From: an uncultured Pelagibacteraceae bacterium | GTDB lineage: Bacteria; Pseudomonadota; Alphaproteobacteria; Pelagibacterales; Pelagibacteraceae | Assembly: GCA_902561155.1 (NCBI GenBank) | Contig: CACEOY010000006.1 | Span: forward strand, 1 to 64,000 | Direction: 5' to 3' | DNA: 64,000 nucleotides | Part shown: piece by piece, positions 36,624 to 47,567 of the stretch | Layout of the letters: every line of letters begins with the position of its first letter | Position numbering within the stretch: the first letter of the stretch is position 1 | The notes under the pieces: model-generated | Seen by the model: only the letters and a program-made list of their open reading frames with translations | Databases searched by the model: none | Told to the model about the DNA's origin: nothing | Program-made: the position numbers and the translations under genes

Positions 36624-38018
36624 TTAATTCTCTAACAAAAGACTTTTAATATGGACAAGATTTTTTTTCATTTCTTCATCCTTCTCAGACAATTTTGTTA
36701 TAGTTTTAACCGCGTGTATTACAGTTGTATGATCTCTGTTAGCAAATCTTCTTCCGATTTCAGGCAATGATCTAGTTGTCAACCTTTTTGCAAGATACAT
36801 AGCAATTTGTCTTGGTCTTGCAAGTGGTCTCGATCTTCTTTGCGACAACATATCATTTAAAGAAATATTAAAATAATTTGACACTGTATTTTGAATTTTA
36901 TCTACAGTCACTATTTTTGCTTGATTGAAAACATCTTTTAAAATATTTTTACAGTCGCTAATATTCAAAACTCTTTTATGTAGCCGGCTAAATGCAATCA
37001 CTCTGTTTAAAACTCCAATTAATTCCCTGATATTAGTTTTGGCTTCGGTTGCAATAAAATTTATTACTTCCTCAGAAATTTTTATGTGTTCTTTAAACTG
37101 ATTTTGAATATGATTAATTCTATTAGCAATGATATTTTTCTTTAATTCTAAATCGGGAACATCAATATCAATTATTAAACCGCCTGAAAGTCTTGATTTA
37201 ATTCTCTCTTGAACTCTATCTAGCTTCAATGGTGGTCTATCAGCAGAAATGATTATCTGAGCGCCTTGTTCTAAAAGGCTATTAAATGTATGGAAAAATT
37301 CTTCCTGTAAGCTCTCTTTTCCTCTTATAAACTGTATATCATCTATAATAAAAACTGATGATTTCCTAAAAAAATCTTTAAAATTAACCATATCATTTTT
37401 TTTTATCGATTTAATAAAATGGTACATAAATCTTTCAGCTGAAATAAACATAACTTCTTTAGAAGATTGAAGCTCTAATCCTATTGCATTTAATAAATGA
37501 GTTTTACCCAGTCCTACTCCCCCATAAATATATAAAGGATTGTATCTAGATGTGTGTTCACACACTTTTTTGGAATAGGATAGAGCTACCTCATTACTCG
37601 TTCCTTTAATAAAATTTTCAAAATTTAAATTCGGGTTTAATCTATTATAATTTAATATGGAGTCTTTTATTTCTGTAACTTTATTAAAATCTTCTAGCTT
37701 AAATTCATCGCTTTTATTATTTTTTGGGTCTTCAATGATTTTAAATTCAATTCTACTTAAACTCAATTTGAAATTTTTTACTATTTCTAAAATTTTATCT
37801 AAATATCTTGATACTATCCAATCCCTAAAAAATCTGGTAGGTACGCCTAATATTAGGTAGTCGTTAAACTCTTTTACAAGAATAACATTTTTTAACCAAC
37901 TATTATATACTTCATCACCGAAATTTTTTTTAAACTCAGTTTGAAGATCAGACCATTTAATTATTTTTTCTTCCTCAGAAACAAAGCTGTTGTCATGTTT
38001 GATTAATTTATTTTTCAT
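36624..38018 (-). CDS. dnaA: Chromosomal replication initiator DnaA
   Basis: About 464 residues from ATG 38018 (an in-frame TTG at 38024 is also possible). Domain I spans about 1-90. The AAA+ domain III has Walker A GGVGLGKTHLLNAIG, Walker B IDDIQF and the ISADRPP sensor. Domain IV carries the DNA-binding signature RRFANRDHTTVIHAVKTI near residue 435. It opens the origin at DnaA boxes. The 200-nt region upstream, toward rpsT, is probably its leader; the rpsT-dnaA order is common in alphaproteobacteria. Confidence 0.96.
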   Translation of the reverse strand: MKNKLIKHDNSFVSEEEKIIKWSDLQTEFKKNFGDEVYNSWLKNVILVKEFNDYLILGVPTRFFRDWIVSRYLDKILEIVKNFKLSLSRIEFKIIEDPKNNKSDEFKLEDFNKVTEIKDSILNYNRLNPNLNFENFIKGTSNEVALSYSKKVCEHTSRYNPLYIYGGVGLGKTHLLNAIGLELQSSKEVMFISAERFMYHFIKSIKKNDMVNFKDFFRKSSVFIIDDIQFIRGKESLQEEFFHTFNSLLEQGAQIIISADRPPLKLDRVQERIKSRLSGGLIIDIDVPDLELKKNIIANRINHIQNQFKEHIKISEEVINFIATEAKTNIRELIGVLNRVIAFSRLHKRVLNISDCKNILKDVFNQAKIVTVDKIQNTVSNYFNISLNDMLSQRRSRPLARPRQIAMYLAKRLTTRSLPEIGRRFANRDHTTVIHAVKTITKLSEKDEEMKKNLVHIKSLLLEN

Positions 38019-38024
38019 GATCAA

Positions 38025-38225
38025 AATTTACTTGAGAGTTTAAAAACCTCATTTTTAAAAAACTTTCAAGAATTATTTTTAGTTTTAAAAAAAAAATTCA
38101 GTTTTGGTTGTAGACTTAGCGTGTCAATAGAAATTTACTTTTACAACCCATAACAGAAATTTGAATCTATATTTTGTTTATAAAACTAAATAAGCTAAAA
38201 ATTTAACAACTTTAAATTGTTTGTC
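38025..38225. other. Spacer between rpsT and dnaA (probable dnaA leader)
   Basis: About 200 AT-rich bases without a gene. It contains a 7-bp inverted repeat, GGTTGTA at 38106-38112 and TACAACC at 38142-38148, and on the minus strand a TTGACA hexamer at 38127-38122 with no good -10 at the usual distance. I found no match to the DnaA box TTATNCACA, so there is no support for calling it the origin. Confidence 0.4.
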
Positions 38226-38480
38226 TTAAGAAATTTTTTTTGAAATTTTTGAAATTTTTCTTGCAGCAGTTTTTCTATTTACGATACCTTTTTTAGCAAC
38301 CTGCATTAGAATTGATTGAAATTTAGGAAAATATTCTTTAAGTTTTTTTTTATCTCCTTTTTTAATTAGGCTTTCAATGTGTTTGACTGCTGATTTATAC
38401 TTGCTTTTTCTTACCCTGTTAACTGATGTTTGTTTTTTTACCCTTCTTACTCTTCTTATGGCAGATTTTGTATTTGGCAT
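38226..38480 (-). CDS. rpsT: 30S ribosomal protein S20
   Basis: An 84-residue, strongly basic protein beginning MPNTKSAIRRVRRVKKQ with the S20 helical pattern and the end RKTAARKISKISKK. It binds 16S rRNA early in 30S assembly. It lies between mutM (44 nt upstream) and dnaA on the same strand, the usual alphaproteobacterial order. Confidence 0.96.
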   Translation of the reverse strand: MPNTKSAIRRVRRVKKQTSVNRVRKSKYKSAVKHIESLIKKGDKKKLKEYFPKFQSILMQVAKKGIVNRKTAARKISKISKKIS

Positions 38481-38524
38481 GATTGTAAGTTTGTATATAT
38501 GTCGAATAAAAGCTGGTCAACTTA

Positions 38525-39391
38525 TTATTTTTGGCATTTATCACAAAAAAAAGTTGATCTGTTGGATATTCGTAACCTTTGAATTACTCCTATACAATTT
38601 GACCGAGAACATGGATCACCTTGTTTACCATACACATTAAAAAATTGCTGAAATTTGCCTTTTTTGCCCTTAATATTATTGAAATTTTTAATAGAGGAAC
38701 CTCCTTCTTGAATTGCTTTTTTTAAAACCTTTTTAATATTAGAGACTAATAGTTTAATTTTTTTTAACGAAATTTTATTCGCTCTGACTTTAGGATTTAT
38801 TTTACTCAAAAATAAAGCCTCATTAACATAAATATTTCCTAAACCCGCTATAAATTTTTGATCCATCAAAATATCCTTTAGGCAAATTTGTCTCTTTCTA
38901 ACATTGTTTTTAAAATAAAAAGAGTTAAATTTTTTCGAAAGAGGCTCTGGTCCAAGCTTGTTTAAATGAGAACTTGAGTATAAATTGTTAGTTTTAAATA
39001 TCTTTATAAAGCCAAATTTTCTTACATCGTTGTAAGTAAATAAAATATTTCTACTAAATTTAAGTATTAAATGGTTATGTATAGGCTTTGTGTCTTCTAG
39101 TTTATAATAAAAACTTGTTTTATATTTTTTTTTATTTGCAGCGGTTATTATTATTTTACCAGTCATGCCTAGGTGAAACATAATTGTAAATTTATTGTTT
39201 AGGTTTATAAGTAAATATTTTGATCTTCGTGAAACAGAAAGGACTTTTGAACTAATCATTTTTTTCATCAATTTTTCATTGATTTTATATCTTAAAAATT
39301 TATTGGGTATTTCTATATTTTTTATTCTTAAATCGTATATAGTCTTCTTAAGTGACTTTTTAACGACTTCAACTTCTGGTAATTCTGGCAT
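38525..39391 (-). CDS. mutM: Formamidopyrimidine-DNA glycosylase
   Basis: A 288-residue Fpg. The catalytic N-terminal proline and glutamate are in MPELPEVEVV, the helix-two-turn-helix with FIAGLGNIYVNEALFLSKI lies at about residues 173-191, and the C-terminal zinc finger has four cysteines (CSRSNC near 263-268 and CDKC near 283-286). It excises 8-oxoguanine and opened purines. The ATG is only 10 nt from the divergent ubiE start, so both promoters must extend into coding sequence. Confidence 0.95.
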   Translation of the reverse strand: MPELPEVEVVKKSLKKTIYDLRIKNIEIPNKFLRYKINEKLMKKMISSKVLSVSRRSKYLLINLNNKFTIMFHLGMTGKIIITAANKKKYKTSFYYKLEDTKPIHNHLILKFSRNILFTYNDVRKFGFIKIFKTNNLYSSSHLNKLGPEPLSKKFNSFYFKNNVRKRQICLKDILMDQKFIAGLGNIYVNEALFLSKINPKVRANKISLKKIKLLVSNIKKVLKKAIQEGGSSIKNFNNIKGKKGKFQQFFNVYGKQGDPCSRSNCIGVIQRLRISNRSTFFCDKCQK

Positions 39392-39401
39392 ATAATTAAT
39401 T

Positions 39402-40109
39402 ATGAATTTACGTTATGAAGACAAATCTAAACTAGTAAAAAAAGTTTTCAATAAAGTTTATGATAAATATGATTTAATGAACGATATTATGTCGCTGGGC
39501 ACACATAGAATGTGGAAAAAAAATCTTGTTTCTTGGATAAATCCAAAAAAAAATAACAAAATTATAGACGTTGCTTCCGGCACAGGCGATATTGCGAAAT
39601 TATGTTCTGAGAGCACAAATAATAGTTGTGAGATAGTATGTGTTGAACCAAATGAAAAAATGCTTCGAGAAGGAAAAAACAAGTTAAGAAGTTTTAATAA
39701 TATAAAATGGGAAATGTCATCAGCAGAAAGTTTGCCTTTCAAGGACGAGACTTTTGATTACTATACGATTAGTTTTGGAATAAGAAATGTTACAAATTTT
39801 AAGAAATCTTTGAATGAAGCTTATAGGGTCTTAAAAAAAGGAGGAAGATTTTTTTGTCTAGAATTTTCAAAAGTTGAAAATGAAATACTCAAATTTATTT
39901 ATAAAAATTATTCTAAGTTTATACCGACTGTTGGAAAAATTGTTGCAGGTGATGAAATGCCGTACAAATATTTAGTGCAGAGTATTGAACAATTTTATAA
40001 CCAAGAAGATTTTTCAAATAAACTTTTAGATTTAGGTTTTACTAATGTAGAATATAGAAATCTTACAAATGGCATAGCTGCTATACATTCTGGTTGGAAA
40101 ATTGAATAA
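39402..40109 (+). CDS. ubiE: Ubiquinone/menaquinone biosynthesis C-methyltransferase
   Basis: A 235-residue SAM methyltransferase with the UbiE hallmarks: YDLMNDIMSLGTHRMWK (about residues 24-40), the SAM loop DVASGTGDIA (about 56-65), YTISFGIRNVTN (about 118-129) and PYKYLVQSIEQF near the C-terminus. It methylates the quinone ring during ubiquinone synthesis. It shares one base with ubiB, so translation is coupled. Confidence 0.95.
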   Translation: MNLRYEDKSKLVKKVFNKVYDKYDLMNDIMSLGTHRMWKKNLVSWINPKKNNKIIDVASGTGDIAKLCSESTNNSCEIVCVEPNEKMLREGKNKLRSFNNIKWEMSSAESLPFKDETFDYYTISFGIRNVTNFKKSLNEAYRVLKKGGRFFCLEFSKVENEILKFIYKNYSKFIPTVGKIVAGDEMPYKYLVQSIEQFYNQEDFSNKLLDLGFTNVEYRNLTNGIAAIHSGWKIE

Positions 40110-41674
40110 TGATAAAAAGAATAATTTTATTAGTTAAAATTGCGAGAAAATTAGCTTCTTCAGGAGCAATAGATACCATAAATCAATTGTATAAACTACC
40201 AATCACATTAAAGATATTTTTTGACATTATATCGATTGGATCAAAAAAAAAAATTGCAAATCATACTAAATCATCGGGTGAAAAATTATGTGACGCTTTA
40301 GAAGGGATGGGCACCACCTTTATAAAATTAGGACAATTTTTAGCTACTCGTCCAGATATAATTGGGAACGAATTAGCTCAAGACTTAGAAAAATTACAAG
40401 ATAAACTTCCCCCATTTAGTTTTAATGAGGCAAAAGAAATATTAAAAAGTGAGGTGGGAGATAATCAATTTACTAATATTCTGGATATTTCTAAACCTAT
40501 AGCTGCGGCATCAATCGCTCAAGTTCATTTAGCAAAAATAAAAGTTAAAGATAAAGAAAACGAAGTAGCAATAAAAATTTTAAGGCCAAACATTGAGAAG
40601 ATTTTTAATGATGAATTAGATGCTTTAATGTTGTTTGCCTATATTATTGAGGCTACCTTAAAAAAGACAAGAAGACTCAAGCTTGTAGAAGTTGTTCATC
40701 TTTTGAGAGAAATCACTAATATTGAGATGGATTTAAGATTTGAGGCTGCAGCAGCAAATGAATTATTTGAAAATACAAAAAATGATAAGGGCTTTAAAGT
40801 TCCAAAAATTTATTGGCAATACACATCCAAAAAGGTTTTAACTTTGGATAAAGTTGATGGAGTTTCAATAAGAGATCACCGGGCACTAAAAGAAAAAAAT
40901 ATAGATTTAAAAAATGTTGCAGAGAATTTAATACAACATTTTTTAAGACAAGCAGTTAGAGATGGATTTTTTCATGCTGACATGCATGAAGGAAATTTAT
41001 TTGTAGATAGCGAGGGTAATATTGTACCAGTAGACTTTGGGATTATGGGAAGATTAGATAAGTACAATAAAAAATATTTAGCGGAAATACTTTATGGTTT
41101 TATAAAAAGAGATTACGTCAAAGTTGCAGAAGTACATTTTCAGGCTGGATTAGTTCCTAAGACAGCTTCAAAGGAAGAATTTGCGCAAGCTCTAAGGTCA
41201 GTTGGTGAACCTATATTTGGGCAAAATATTAAAGATATATCTGGCGGTAATTTACTATCACAGCTATTTGAAATTACAGAAAAATTTAACATGGCAACAC
41301 AAACCCAACTTTTATTACTGCAGAAAACAATGGTTGTTGTTGAGGGAGTTGCTAGAAAATTATATCCAGATACAAATATTTGGAATGTTTCAAAACCAAT
41401 ACTTGAAAATTGGCTAGAAAATTTAAAAGGACCAAAAGCAACAATAACAAGCGCAATAGATACTTCTGGAGAAATTTTAAAAAGAATACCTGATCTTCCT
41501 GATTTTATGGACAAGGCTAACCAAGCATTACAGCTAATTGCAGAAGGTAAATTAAACCTAGCCAATAGTAGCAATACTTCTCTTGAAATAGAAAAACTAA
41601 GAATAAAAAGTTTTAGAAACAATATTTTAATTTCAATATTAGGTATTGTAATTATAACATTTGTAGTATTTTAA
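40109..41674 (+). CDS. ubiB: Ubiquinone biosynthesis protein UbiB (atypical kinase/ATPase)
   Basis: A 521-residue ABC1/UbiB-family protein. The family KxGQ motif appears in FIKLGQFLATRPDII (about residues 71-85). An AAASIAQVH A-rich loop (about 131-139) and a catalytic-type loop FFHADMHEGNLFV with VDFGIMGRL follow. There are two hydrophobic segments at the C-terminus, one ending the protein (about 500-520). It supports ubiquinone synthesis at the inner membrane, probably by handling lipid intermediates. It lies between ubiE and coaBC, a usual alphaproteobacterial order. Confidence 0.94.
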   Translation: MIKRIILLVKIARKLASSGAIDTINQLYKLPITLKIFFDIISIGSKKKIANHTKSSGEKLCDALEGMGTTFIKLGQFLATRPDIIGNELAQDLEKLQDKLPPFSFNEAKEILKSEVGDNQFTNILDISKPIAAASIAQVHLAKIKVKDKENEVAIKILRPNIEKIFNDELDALMLFAYIIEATLKKTRRLKLVEVVHLLREITNIEMDLRFEAAAANELFENTKNDKGFKVPKIYWQYTSKKVLTLDKVDGVSIRDHRALKEKNIDLKNVAENLIQHFLRQAVRDGFFHADMHEGNLFVDSEGNIVPVDFGIMGRLDKYNKKYLAEILYGFIKRDYVKVAEVHFQAGLVPKTASKEEFAQALRSVGEPIFGQNIKDISGGNLLSQLFEITEKFNMATQTQLLLLQKTMVVVEGVARKLYPDTNIWNVSKPILENWLENLKGPKATITSAIDTSGEILKRIPDLPDFMDKANQALQLIAEGKLNLANSSNTSLEIEKLRIKSFRNNILISILGIVIITFVVF

Positions 41675-41682
41675 TTACTTAA

Positions 41683-42909
41683 ATGAAAATTAAAAATAAA
41701 AAAGTTTTAATTATAGTAGGTGGTGGCGTATCAGCTTATAAATCATTAGACCTGATAAGATTTTTAAAAAAGGATGGTTACGAAATTAAAATAGTTCTCA
41801 CTAAAAGCGGTAAACAATTTGTAACTCCATTATCCTTAGCTTCATTATCGGGAGGAAAAGTTTATGAAAATTTATTTGATAGAGAAAACGAAGCTGAAAT
41901 AGACCATATTGCTTTATCTAGATGGGCAGACTTAATTTTAGTAGTTCCTACAACAGCAAATATAATAAGCAAGTTAAGCCAGGGTAAAGCTGAAGATTTA
42001 GCTTCAACAATTTTGTTGGCTTCAAATAAAGATATTATTTTAGTTCCAGCAATGAATGTGAGAATGTGGAGTCATAAAGCTACACAGGAAAACTGTAAAA
42101 AACTTATTACTTATGGTTATAAATTTTTAGGTCCCACTGAGGGACAGATGGCATGTGGAGAATTCGGAAAGGGTAAGATGTTGAGCCCTAAAAAAATATA
42201 TAAGGAAATTAAAAATTATTTTTATAAAAAAGACATTGTAAAAAATAAAAAATTTAAAGCTTTAGTTACTACAGGTCCAACAAGGGAATATCTTGATCCA
42301 GTACGTTTTATTTCTAATGAGTCAAGCGGAAAACAAGGATATGAGATAGCCTTAGCCTTAAAAAGAATGGGTATCAAAACAACTTTAATTGCAGGACCAT
42401 CAAACCTCCAAATTGAAAAAGGTTTAAAGGTTATAAAAGTTAAAACCTCAGACCAAATGTTTACTGCAGTTAAAAAAAGCTTACCAGTTGATGTAGCGGT
42501 TTGCACCGCTGCTGTTTCGGACTTTAAACCGTCAACATTTCAGAAAAATAAAATAAAAAAAAATAAAACAAAAGAAAGTATCGACTTAGATGGTACCATA
42601 GATATCTTAAATTATATTGGAAAAAATAATCAATACCGTCCAAAATTAGTAATTGGTTTTTCGGCTGAAACAGAAAAACTTTTACATAATTCAAAAATAA
42701 AATTAAAAAATAAGAATGCTGACTGGATCATAGCAAATGATGTCTCTAAAAAAGATATTGGATTTAATAAAGATTATAATGCAGTTACAATTATACGCTC
42801 TGATGGTAAAATATCACAAATTAAAAAAAACAAAAAAAGTTTTATTGCTTCGATAATATCTGAAGAGATAATCAAAAAATTATTAATTAATGACAAAAGT
42901 CTTAATTAA
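41683..42909 (+). CDS. coaBC: Bifunctional phosphopantothenoylcysteine decarboxylase / phosphopantothenate-cysteine ligase
   Basis: A 408-residue fusion for coenzyme A synthesis. The N-terminal CoaC flavoprotein domain (about 1-185) has GGVSAYKSLDL, the catalytic histidine in EIDHIALS, PAMNVRMW and the substrate flap MACGEFGKGKM. The C-terminal CoaB domain (about 188-408) has TTGPTREYLDPVRFISN, KTSDQMF, CTAAVSDF and GFSAETE. It joins cysteine to phosphopantothenate and decarboxylates the product. Confidence 0.96.
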   Translation: MKIKNKKVLIIVGGGVSAYKSLDLIRFLKKDGYEIKIVLTKSGKQFVTPLSLASLSGGKVYENLFDRENEAEIDHIALSRWADLILVVPTTANIISKLSQGKAEDLASTILLASNKDIILVPAMNVRMWSHKATQENCKKLITYGYKFLGPTEGQMACGEFGKGKMLSPKKIYKEIKNYFYKKDIVKNKKFKALVTTGPTREYLDPVRFISNESSGKQGYEIALALKRMGIKTTLIAGPSNLQIEKGLKVIKVKTSDQMFTAVKKSLPVDVAVCTAAVSDFKPSTFQKNKIKKNKTKESIDLDGTIDILNYIGKNNQYRPKLVIGFSAETEKLLHNSKIKLKNKNADWIIANDVSKKDIGFNKDYNAVTIIRSDGKISQIKKNKKSFIASIISEEIIKKLLINDKSLN

Positions 42910-42912
42910 AAT

Positions 42913-43662
42913 ATGAAAATTTCTAGTAAAGAGTATCAAAGATTTTCAAAACAAATAATTTTAAAGAAAATAGGGGTTGTTGGACAGCAAAAGTTAAAAT
43001 CTGCAAAAGTGCTAGTTTTAGGTATGGGTGGCCTAGGATGTCCTTTGTCAATTTATTTAGCTAGTCTGGGCATTGGTACAATTGGTATAGTAGATGACGA
43101 TAAAGTCGAATTATCTAATTTAAATCGGCAAATTATTTATAATGTAAATGATATAGGAAAGTATAAAGTTGATGTGGCAAAAAATAAAATCAAATTAATA
43201 AATAAAAATACAATTATAAAATCACATAAGATCAGACTTAACATAAATAATATTGAAAAACTTATTAAAAATTTTGATATAATATGCGATGGAACAGACA
43301 ATTTTAAAACTAGACTGTTAGTTAATGATCATTCTCTTAAACACAAAAAGATATTAATTTCTGCGGCTGTAAGTGGCTTTGATGGTCATATTTTTAAATT
43401 CAACTTTAAAAAAAAGACACCCTGTTATAGATGTTTCTTACCGGAGATACCTGAACAAGATAATAACTGTGAAGCAGAAGGTGTTATACCAACAATAACC
43501 GGTATCATGGGTACCCTACAGGCTAACGAAGTTGTGAATTCTATATTAAACTTTAATTCAAAAATGGAAAAAAAAATGATTATTTTTAACTCGATTAAGA
43601 TGAATTTTAGAACTATAAATTTAAGTAAAAATAAAAATTGCAGTAATAAATGTTTAAAATAA
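42913..43662 (+). CDS. ThiF/MoeB/HesA-family adenylyltransferase
   Basis: A 249-residue E1-like enzyme. The nucleotide loop is VLGMGGLGCPLSIYLASLG (about residues 35-53), followed by VELSNLNRQI (about 66-75) with the conserved arginine, and the DGTDNF motif. Structural zinc cysteines occur as CYRC (about 174-177) and CSNKC at the C-terminus. It adenylates the C-terminus of a ubiquitin-like sulfur carrier for thiamine, molybdopterin or tRNA thiolation. No carrier gene is adjacent, so the pathway is unresolved. It starts 3 nt after coaBC. Confidence 0.88.
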   Translation: MKISSKEYQRFSKQIILKKIGVVGQQKLKSAKVLVLGMGGLGCPLSIYLASLGIGTIGIVDDDKVELSNLNRQIIYNVNDIGKYKVDVAKNKIKLINKNTIIKSHKIRLNINNIEKLIKNFDIICDGTDNFKTRLLVNDHSLKHKKILISAAVSGFDGHIFKFNFKKKTPCYRCFLPEIPEQDNNCEAEGVIPTITGIMGTLQANEVVNSILNFNSKMEKKMIIFNSIKMNFRTINLSKNKNCSNKCLK

Positions 43663-44081
43663 TTATTATTTTTTATTTTATTTTTAATACTTTGGCCAGC
43701 GAAGAATATTTTTTATCCTTAAGAAATGACAAAGTAAACTTGAGATTAGGTCCATCTTTTGATTATCCTATAAAAATAGTTTACAAAAAAAAATACTTGC
43801 CAGTTTTGGTAAAAGATAAGTCAGAAAATTTTCGAAAAATACAAGATCATGAAAATAATTCTGGTTGGATACATATTTCTCAATTATCAAAAAAAAAATC
43901 TGTTATTACTTTAAAAGATTTAATTTTATATAATAGACCCACAATATATTCTAAGCCTTTGGTAAATATTGAAACTGGTCGTTTACTTTTAGTTTCAAAA
44001 TGTAAGGATAATTGGTGTAAAGTTAAATCTGGAAAATATTCAGGATGGATTAAAAATAATGAAATTTGGGGTAGGATATAA
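43650..44081 (+). CDS. Exported protein with two bacterial SH3 domains
   Basis: A 143-residue protein with a signal peptide ending near ASE (residues 16-18). Two SH3b repeats follow: one with VNLRLGPSFDYP and SGWIHISQL (about 28-80), the other with YNRPTIYSKP and SGWIKNNEIW (about 90-142). Such proteins usually bind cell-wall peptides in the periplasm. It overlaps the previous gene by 13 nt. The same protein next to ThiF-like and coaBC genes is a familiar alphaproteobacterial neighbourhood, but its role is not established. Confidence 0.82.
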   Translation: MFKIIIIFYFIFNTLASEEYFLSLRNDKVNLRLGPSFDYPIKIVYKKKYLPVLVKDKSENFRKIQDHENNSGWIHISQLSKKKSVITLKDLILYNRPTIYSKPLVNIETGRLLLVSKCKDNWCKVKSGKYSGWIKNNEIWGRI

Positions 44082-44083
44082 AG

Positions 44084-44329
44084 TTATTTTGAAGCAACTT
44101 TAGATGCCCAAAATTTATCCAATAAGAAATACCAAACGGTATTAGCTAATGGTTCAACTATGGCGTCTGTCAAAGCGATCATAAAAGAAACATCGGCTAC
44201 AAGCATCAAGACAGTTATTGCTATTAAAAAATGTCCAATAGTGTAAACGAGTGTTCTTAATAGTGAGCCTTTATTATTTTCATAAATTTTTCTAGCTGCA
44301 CCATGAATGCCTTGTGTAAATTCAGTCAT
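44084..44329 (-). CDS. DUF2061 small membrane protein
   Basis: An 81-residue protein with two hydrophobic segments (about 24-45 and 50-68) and the DUF2061 pattern RTLVYTIGHFLIA then EPLANTVWYFLLDKFW. No biochemical function is established for the family. It starts 1 nt after the katG stop on the same strand, so it is probably co-expressed with catalase-peroxidase, which hints at a stress-related role by association only. Confidence 0.75.
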   Translation of the reverse strand: MTEFTQGIHGAARKIYENNKGSLLRTLVYTIGHFLIAITVLMLVADVSFMIALTDAIVEPLANTVWYFLLDKFWASKVASK

Positions 44330-44330
44330 A

Positions 44331-46508
<2,178 letters not shown>

Positions 46509-46524
46509 TTAGTTTATTATATAG

Positions 46525-46541
46525 TTTATAATAATTCTAAA
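46525..46541 (-). promoter_or_regulatory. Candidate iron control element (Irr box) upstream of katG
   Basis: TTTATAATAATTCTAAA is one base away from a perfect TTTAGAA-N3-TTCTAAA palindrome, the shape I recall for Irr-binding ICE motifs in Rhizobiales. It lies 23-39 nt before the katG start codon, where a bound regulator would cover promoter or leader. The gene just upstream encodes an Irr-like Fur-family protein. The surrounding sequence is very AT-rich, so chance similarity remains possible. Confidence 0.45.
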
Positions 46542-46563
46542 CTAGAAAGTCAATAATAGATGG

Positions 46564-46983
46564 CTATTTTTGAATTCTGATTACAACTTCAAGATTTTTT
46601 ATTTTTTTACCCTTTGGTGGGACTGGAACTTTGCTTAATTTTATTTGACTATAATGAATATCAGTAAGTTCTTTGCTGCCTTCATCGTAAAAGTGGTGGT
46701 GCGACTTAATGTTAGTGTCATAATAACTTTTATTTTTACTTGTCAAAATTTCTTTTAAGTATCCAGCGCTAGTAAATGCTTCGACTGTATTATAGATTGT
46801 TGCCAAAGAAATTTTGGTAGCTCCATTTTTATTTATTTTTTTGTTTAATGTCTCAACAGTAAAATGAAAAGTTTTTTTTCTATCGAATAAAAACTGACAA
46901 ATATTTAACCGTTGTTTTGTAGGTCTAAGATTTGAGGATCTTAATTTTTGGACATACATTTTTAAATTATCACTGATAATCAT
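46564..46983 (-). CDS. irr: Fur-family regulator, Irr-like
   Basis: A 139-residue Fur-superfamily protein. The N-terminal winged helix has RPTKQRLNICQFLF and the recognition helix ISLATIYNTVEAF (about residues 58-70). The dimer domain has three consecutive histidines (H95-H97, SHHHFYDE), the haem/metal site of Irr proteins, and an Irr-like C-terminus PPKGKKIKNLEVVIRI. It sits divergent from fabA, as irr does in many alphaproteobacteria, and 61 nt upstream of katG. A PerR-like peroxide sensor is the alternative, given katG. Predicted role: haem/iron- or peroxide-responsive repression. Confidence 0.82.
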   Translation of the reverse strand: MIISDNLKMYVQKLRSSNLRPTKQRLNICQFLFDRKKTFHFTVETLNKKINKNGATKISLATIYNTVEAFTSAGYLKEILTSKNKSYYDTNIKSHHHFYDEGSKELTDIHYSQIKLSKVPVPPKGKKIKNLEVVIRIQK

Positions 46984-47060
46984 TGATTTTGCTTACTTTA
47001 TAATTTTAAACTATTTATATATAATTAATTACTTTAATCAAGTAAAACCATATTTAAAAA

Positions 47061-47567
47061 ATGAAGCAAAAGAATAGTTATAATTATCAAGATTTAATTG
47101 ATTGTGGAAATGGTATTCTTTTTGGTGAAGGTAATGCAAAATTACCACTGCCTCCAATGCTTATGTTTGACAGAATTACAAAAATTGAAAATAGTACAGG
47201 AACTTTCAAACGAGGCTATCTAGAAGCAGAATTAGACATTAAGGATGATCTTTGGTTTTTTAAATGTCATTTTCAAAAAGATCCAGTGATGCCAGGCTGT
47301 CTTGGGTTAGACGCAATGTGGCAATTGGTTGGTTTTTATCTTGGTTGGACAGGTGAGCCTGGAAAAGGAAGAGCTTTAGGGGTAAGCACAGTTAAATTTA
47401 CTGGTGAAGTATTAAAAAAAGTTAAGATGGCCACATATAAAATAAATATAAAAAGAATTTTAAAAAAAGAGGGTGCTGTAGTAGGATTAGCTAATGGTAC
47501 ATTAGATGCTGATGGAAAAGTAATCTATTTAGCAGAAAATTTGAAAGTAGGTTTATTTAAGTCATGA
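47061..47567 (+). CDS. fabA: 3-hydroxydecanoyl-ACP dehydratase/isomerase
   Basis: A 168-residue hot-dog enzyme. The active-site histidine is in [23 protein letters not shown] (a 23-residue core near 72-94), with the conserved aspartate in LGLDAMWQ. It dehydrates 3-hydroxyacyl-ACP and isomerises the C10 product, starting anaerobic unsaturated fatty acid synthesis. It is first in the fabA-fabB-fabI operon and is divergent from irr. The stop overlaps fabB by 4 nt. Confidence 0.95.
   Translation: MKQKNSYNYQDLIDCGNGILFGEGNAKLPLPPMLMFDRITKIENSTGTFKRGYLEAELDIKDDLWFFKCHFQKDPVMPGCLGLDAMWQLVGFYLGWTGEPGKGRALGVSTVKFTGEVLKKVKMATYKINIKRILKKEGAVVGLANGTLDADGKVIYLAENLKVGLFKS

Noticed and set aside
38025-38225. 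Replication origin next to dnaA
   Set aside because: No TTATNCACA boxes or AT-rich 13-mer array could be seen; only one 7-bp inverted repeat. In alphaproteobacteria the origin is often elsewhere.
46984-47060. Second Irr box between irr and fabA
   Set aside because: Only a partial match (TTTATAATTTTAAAC) with the wrong spacing; too weak in AT-rich sequence.
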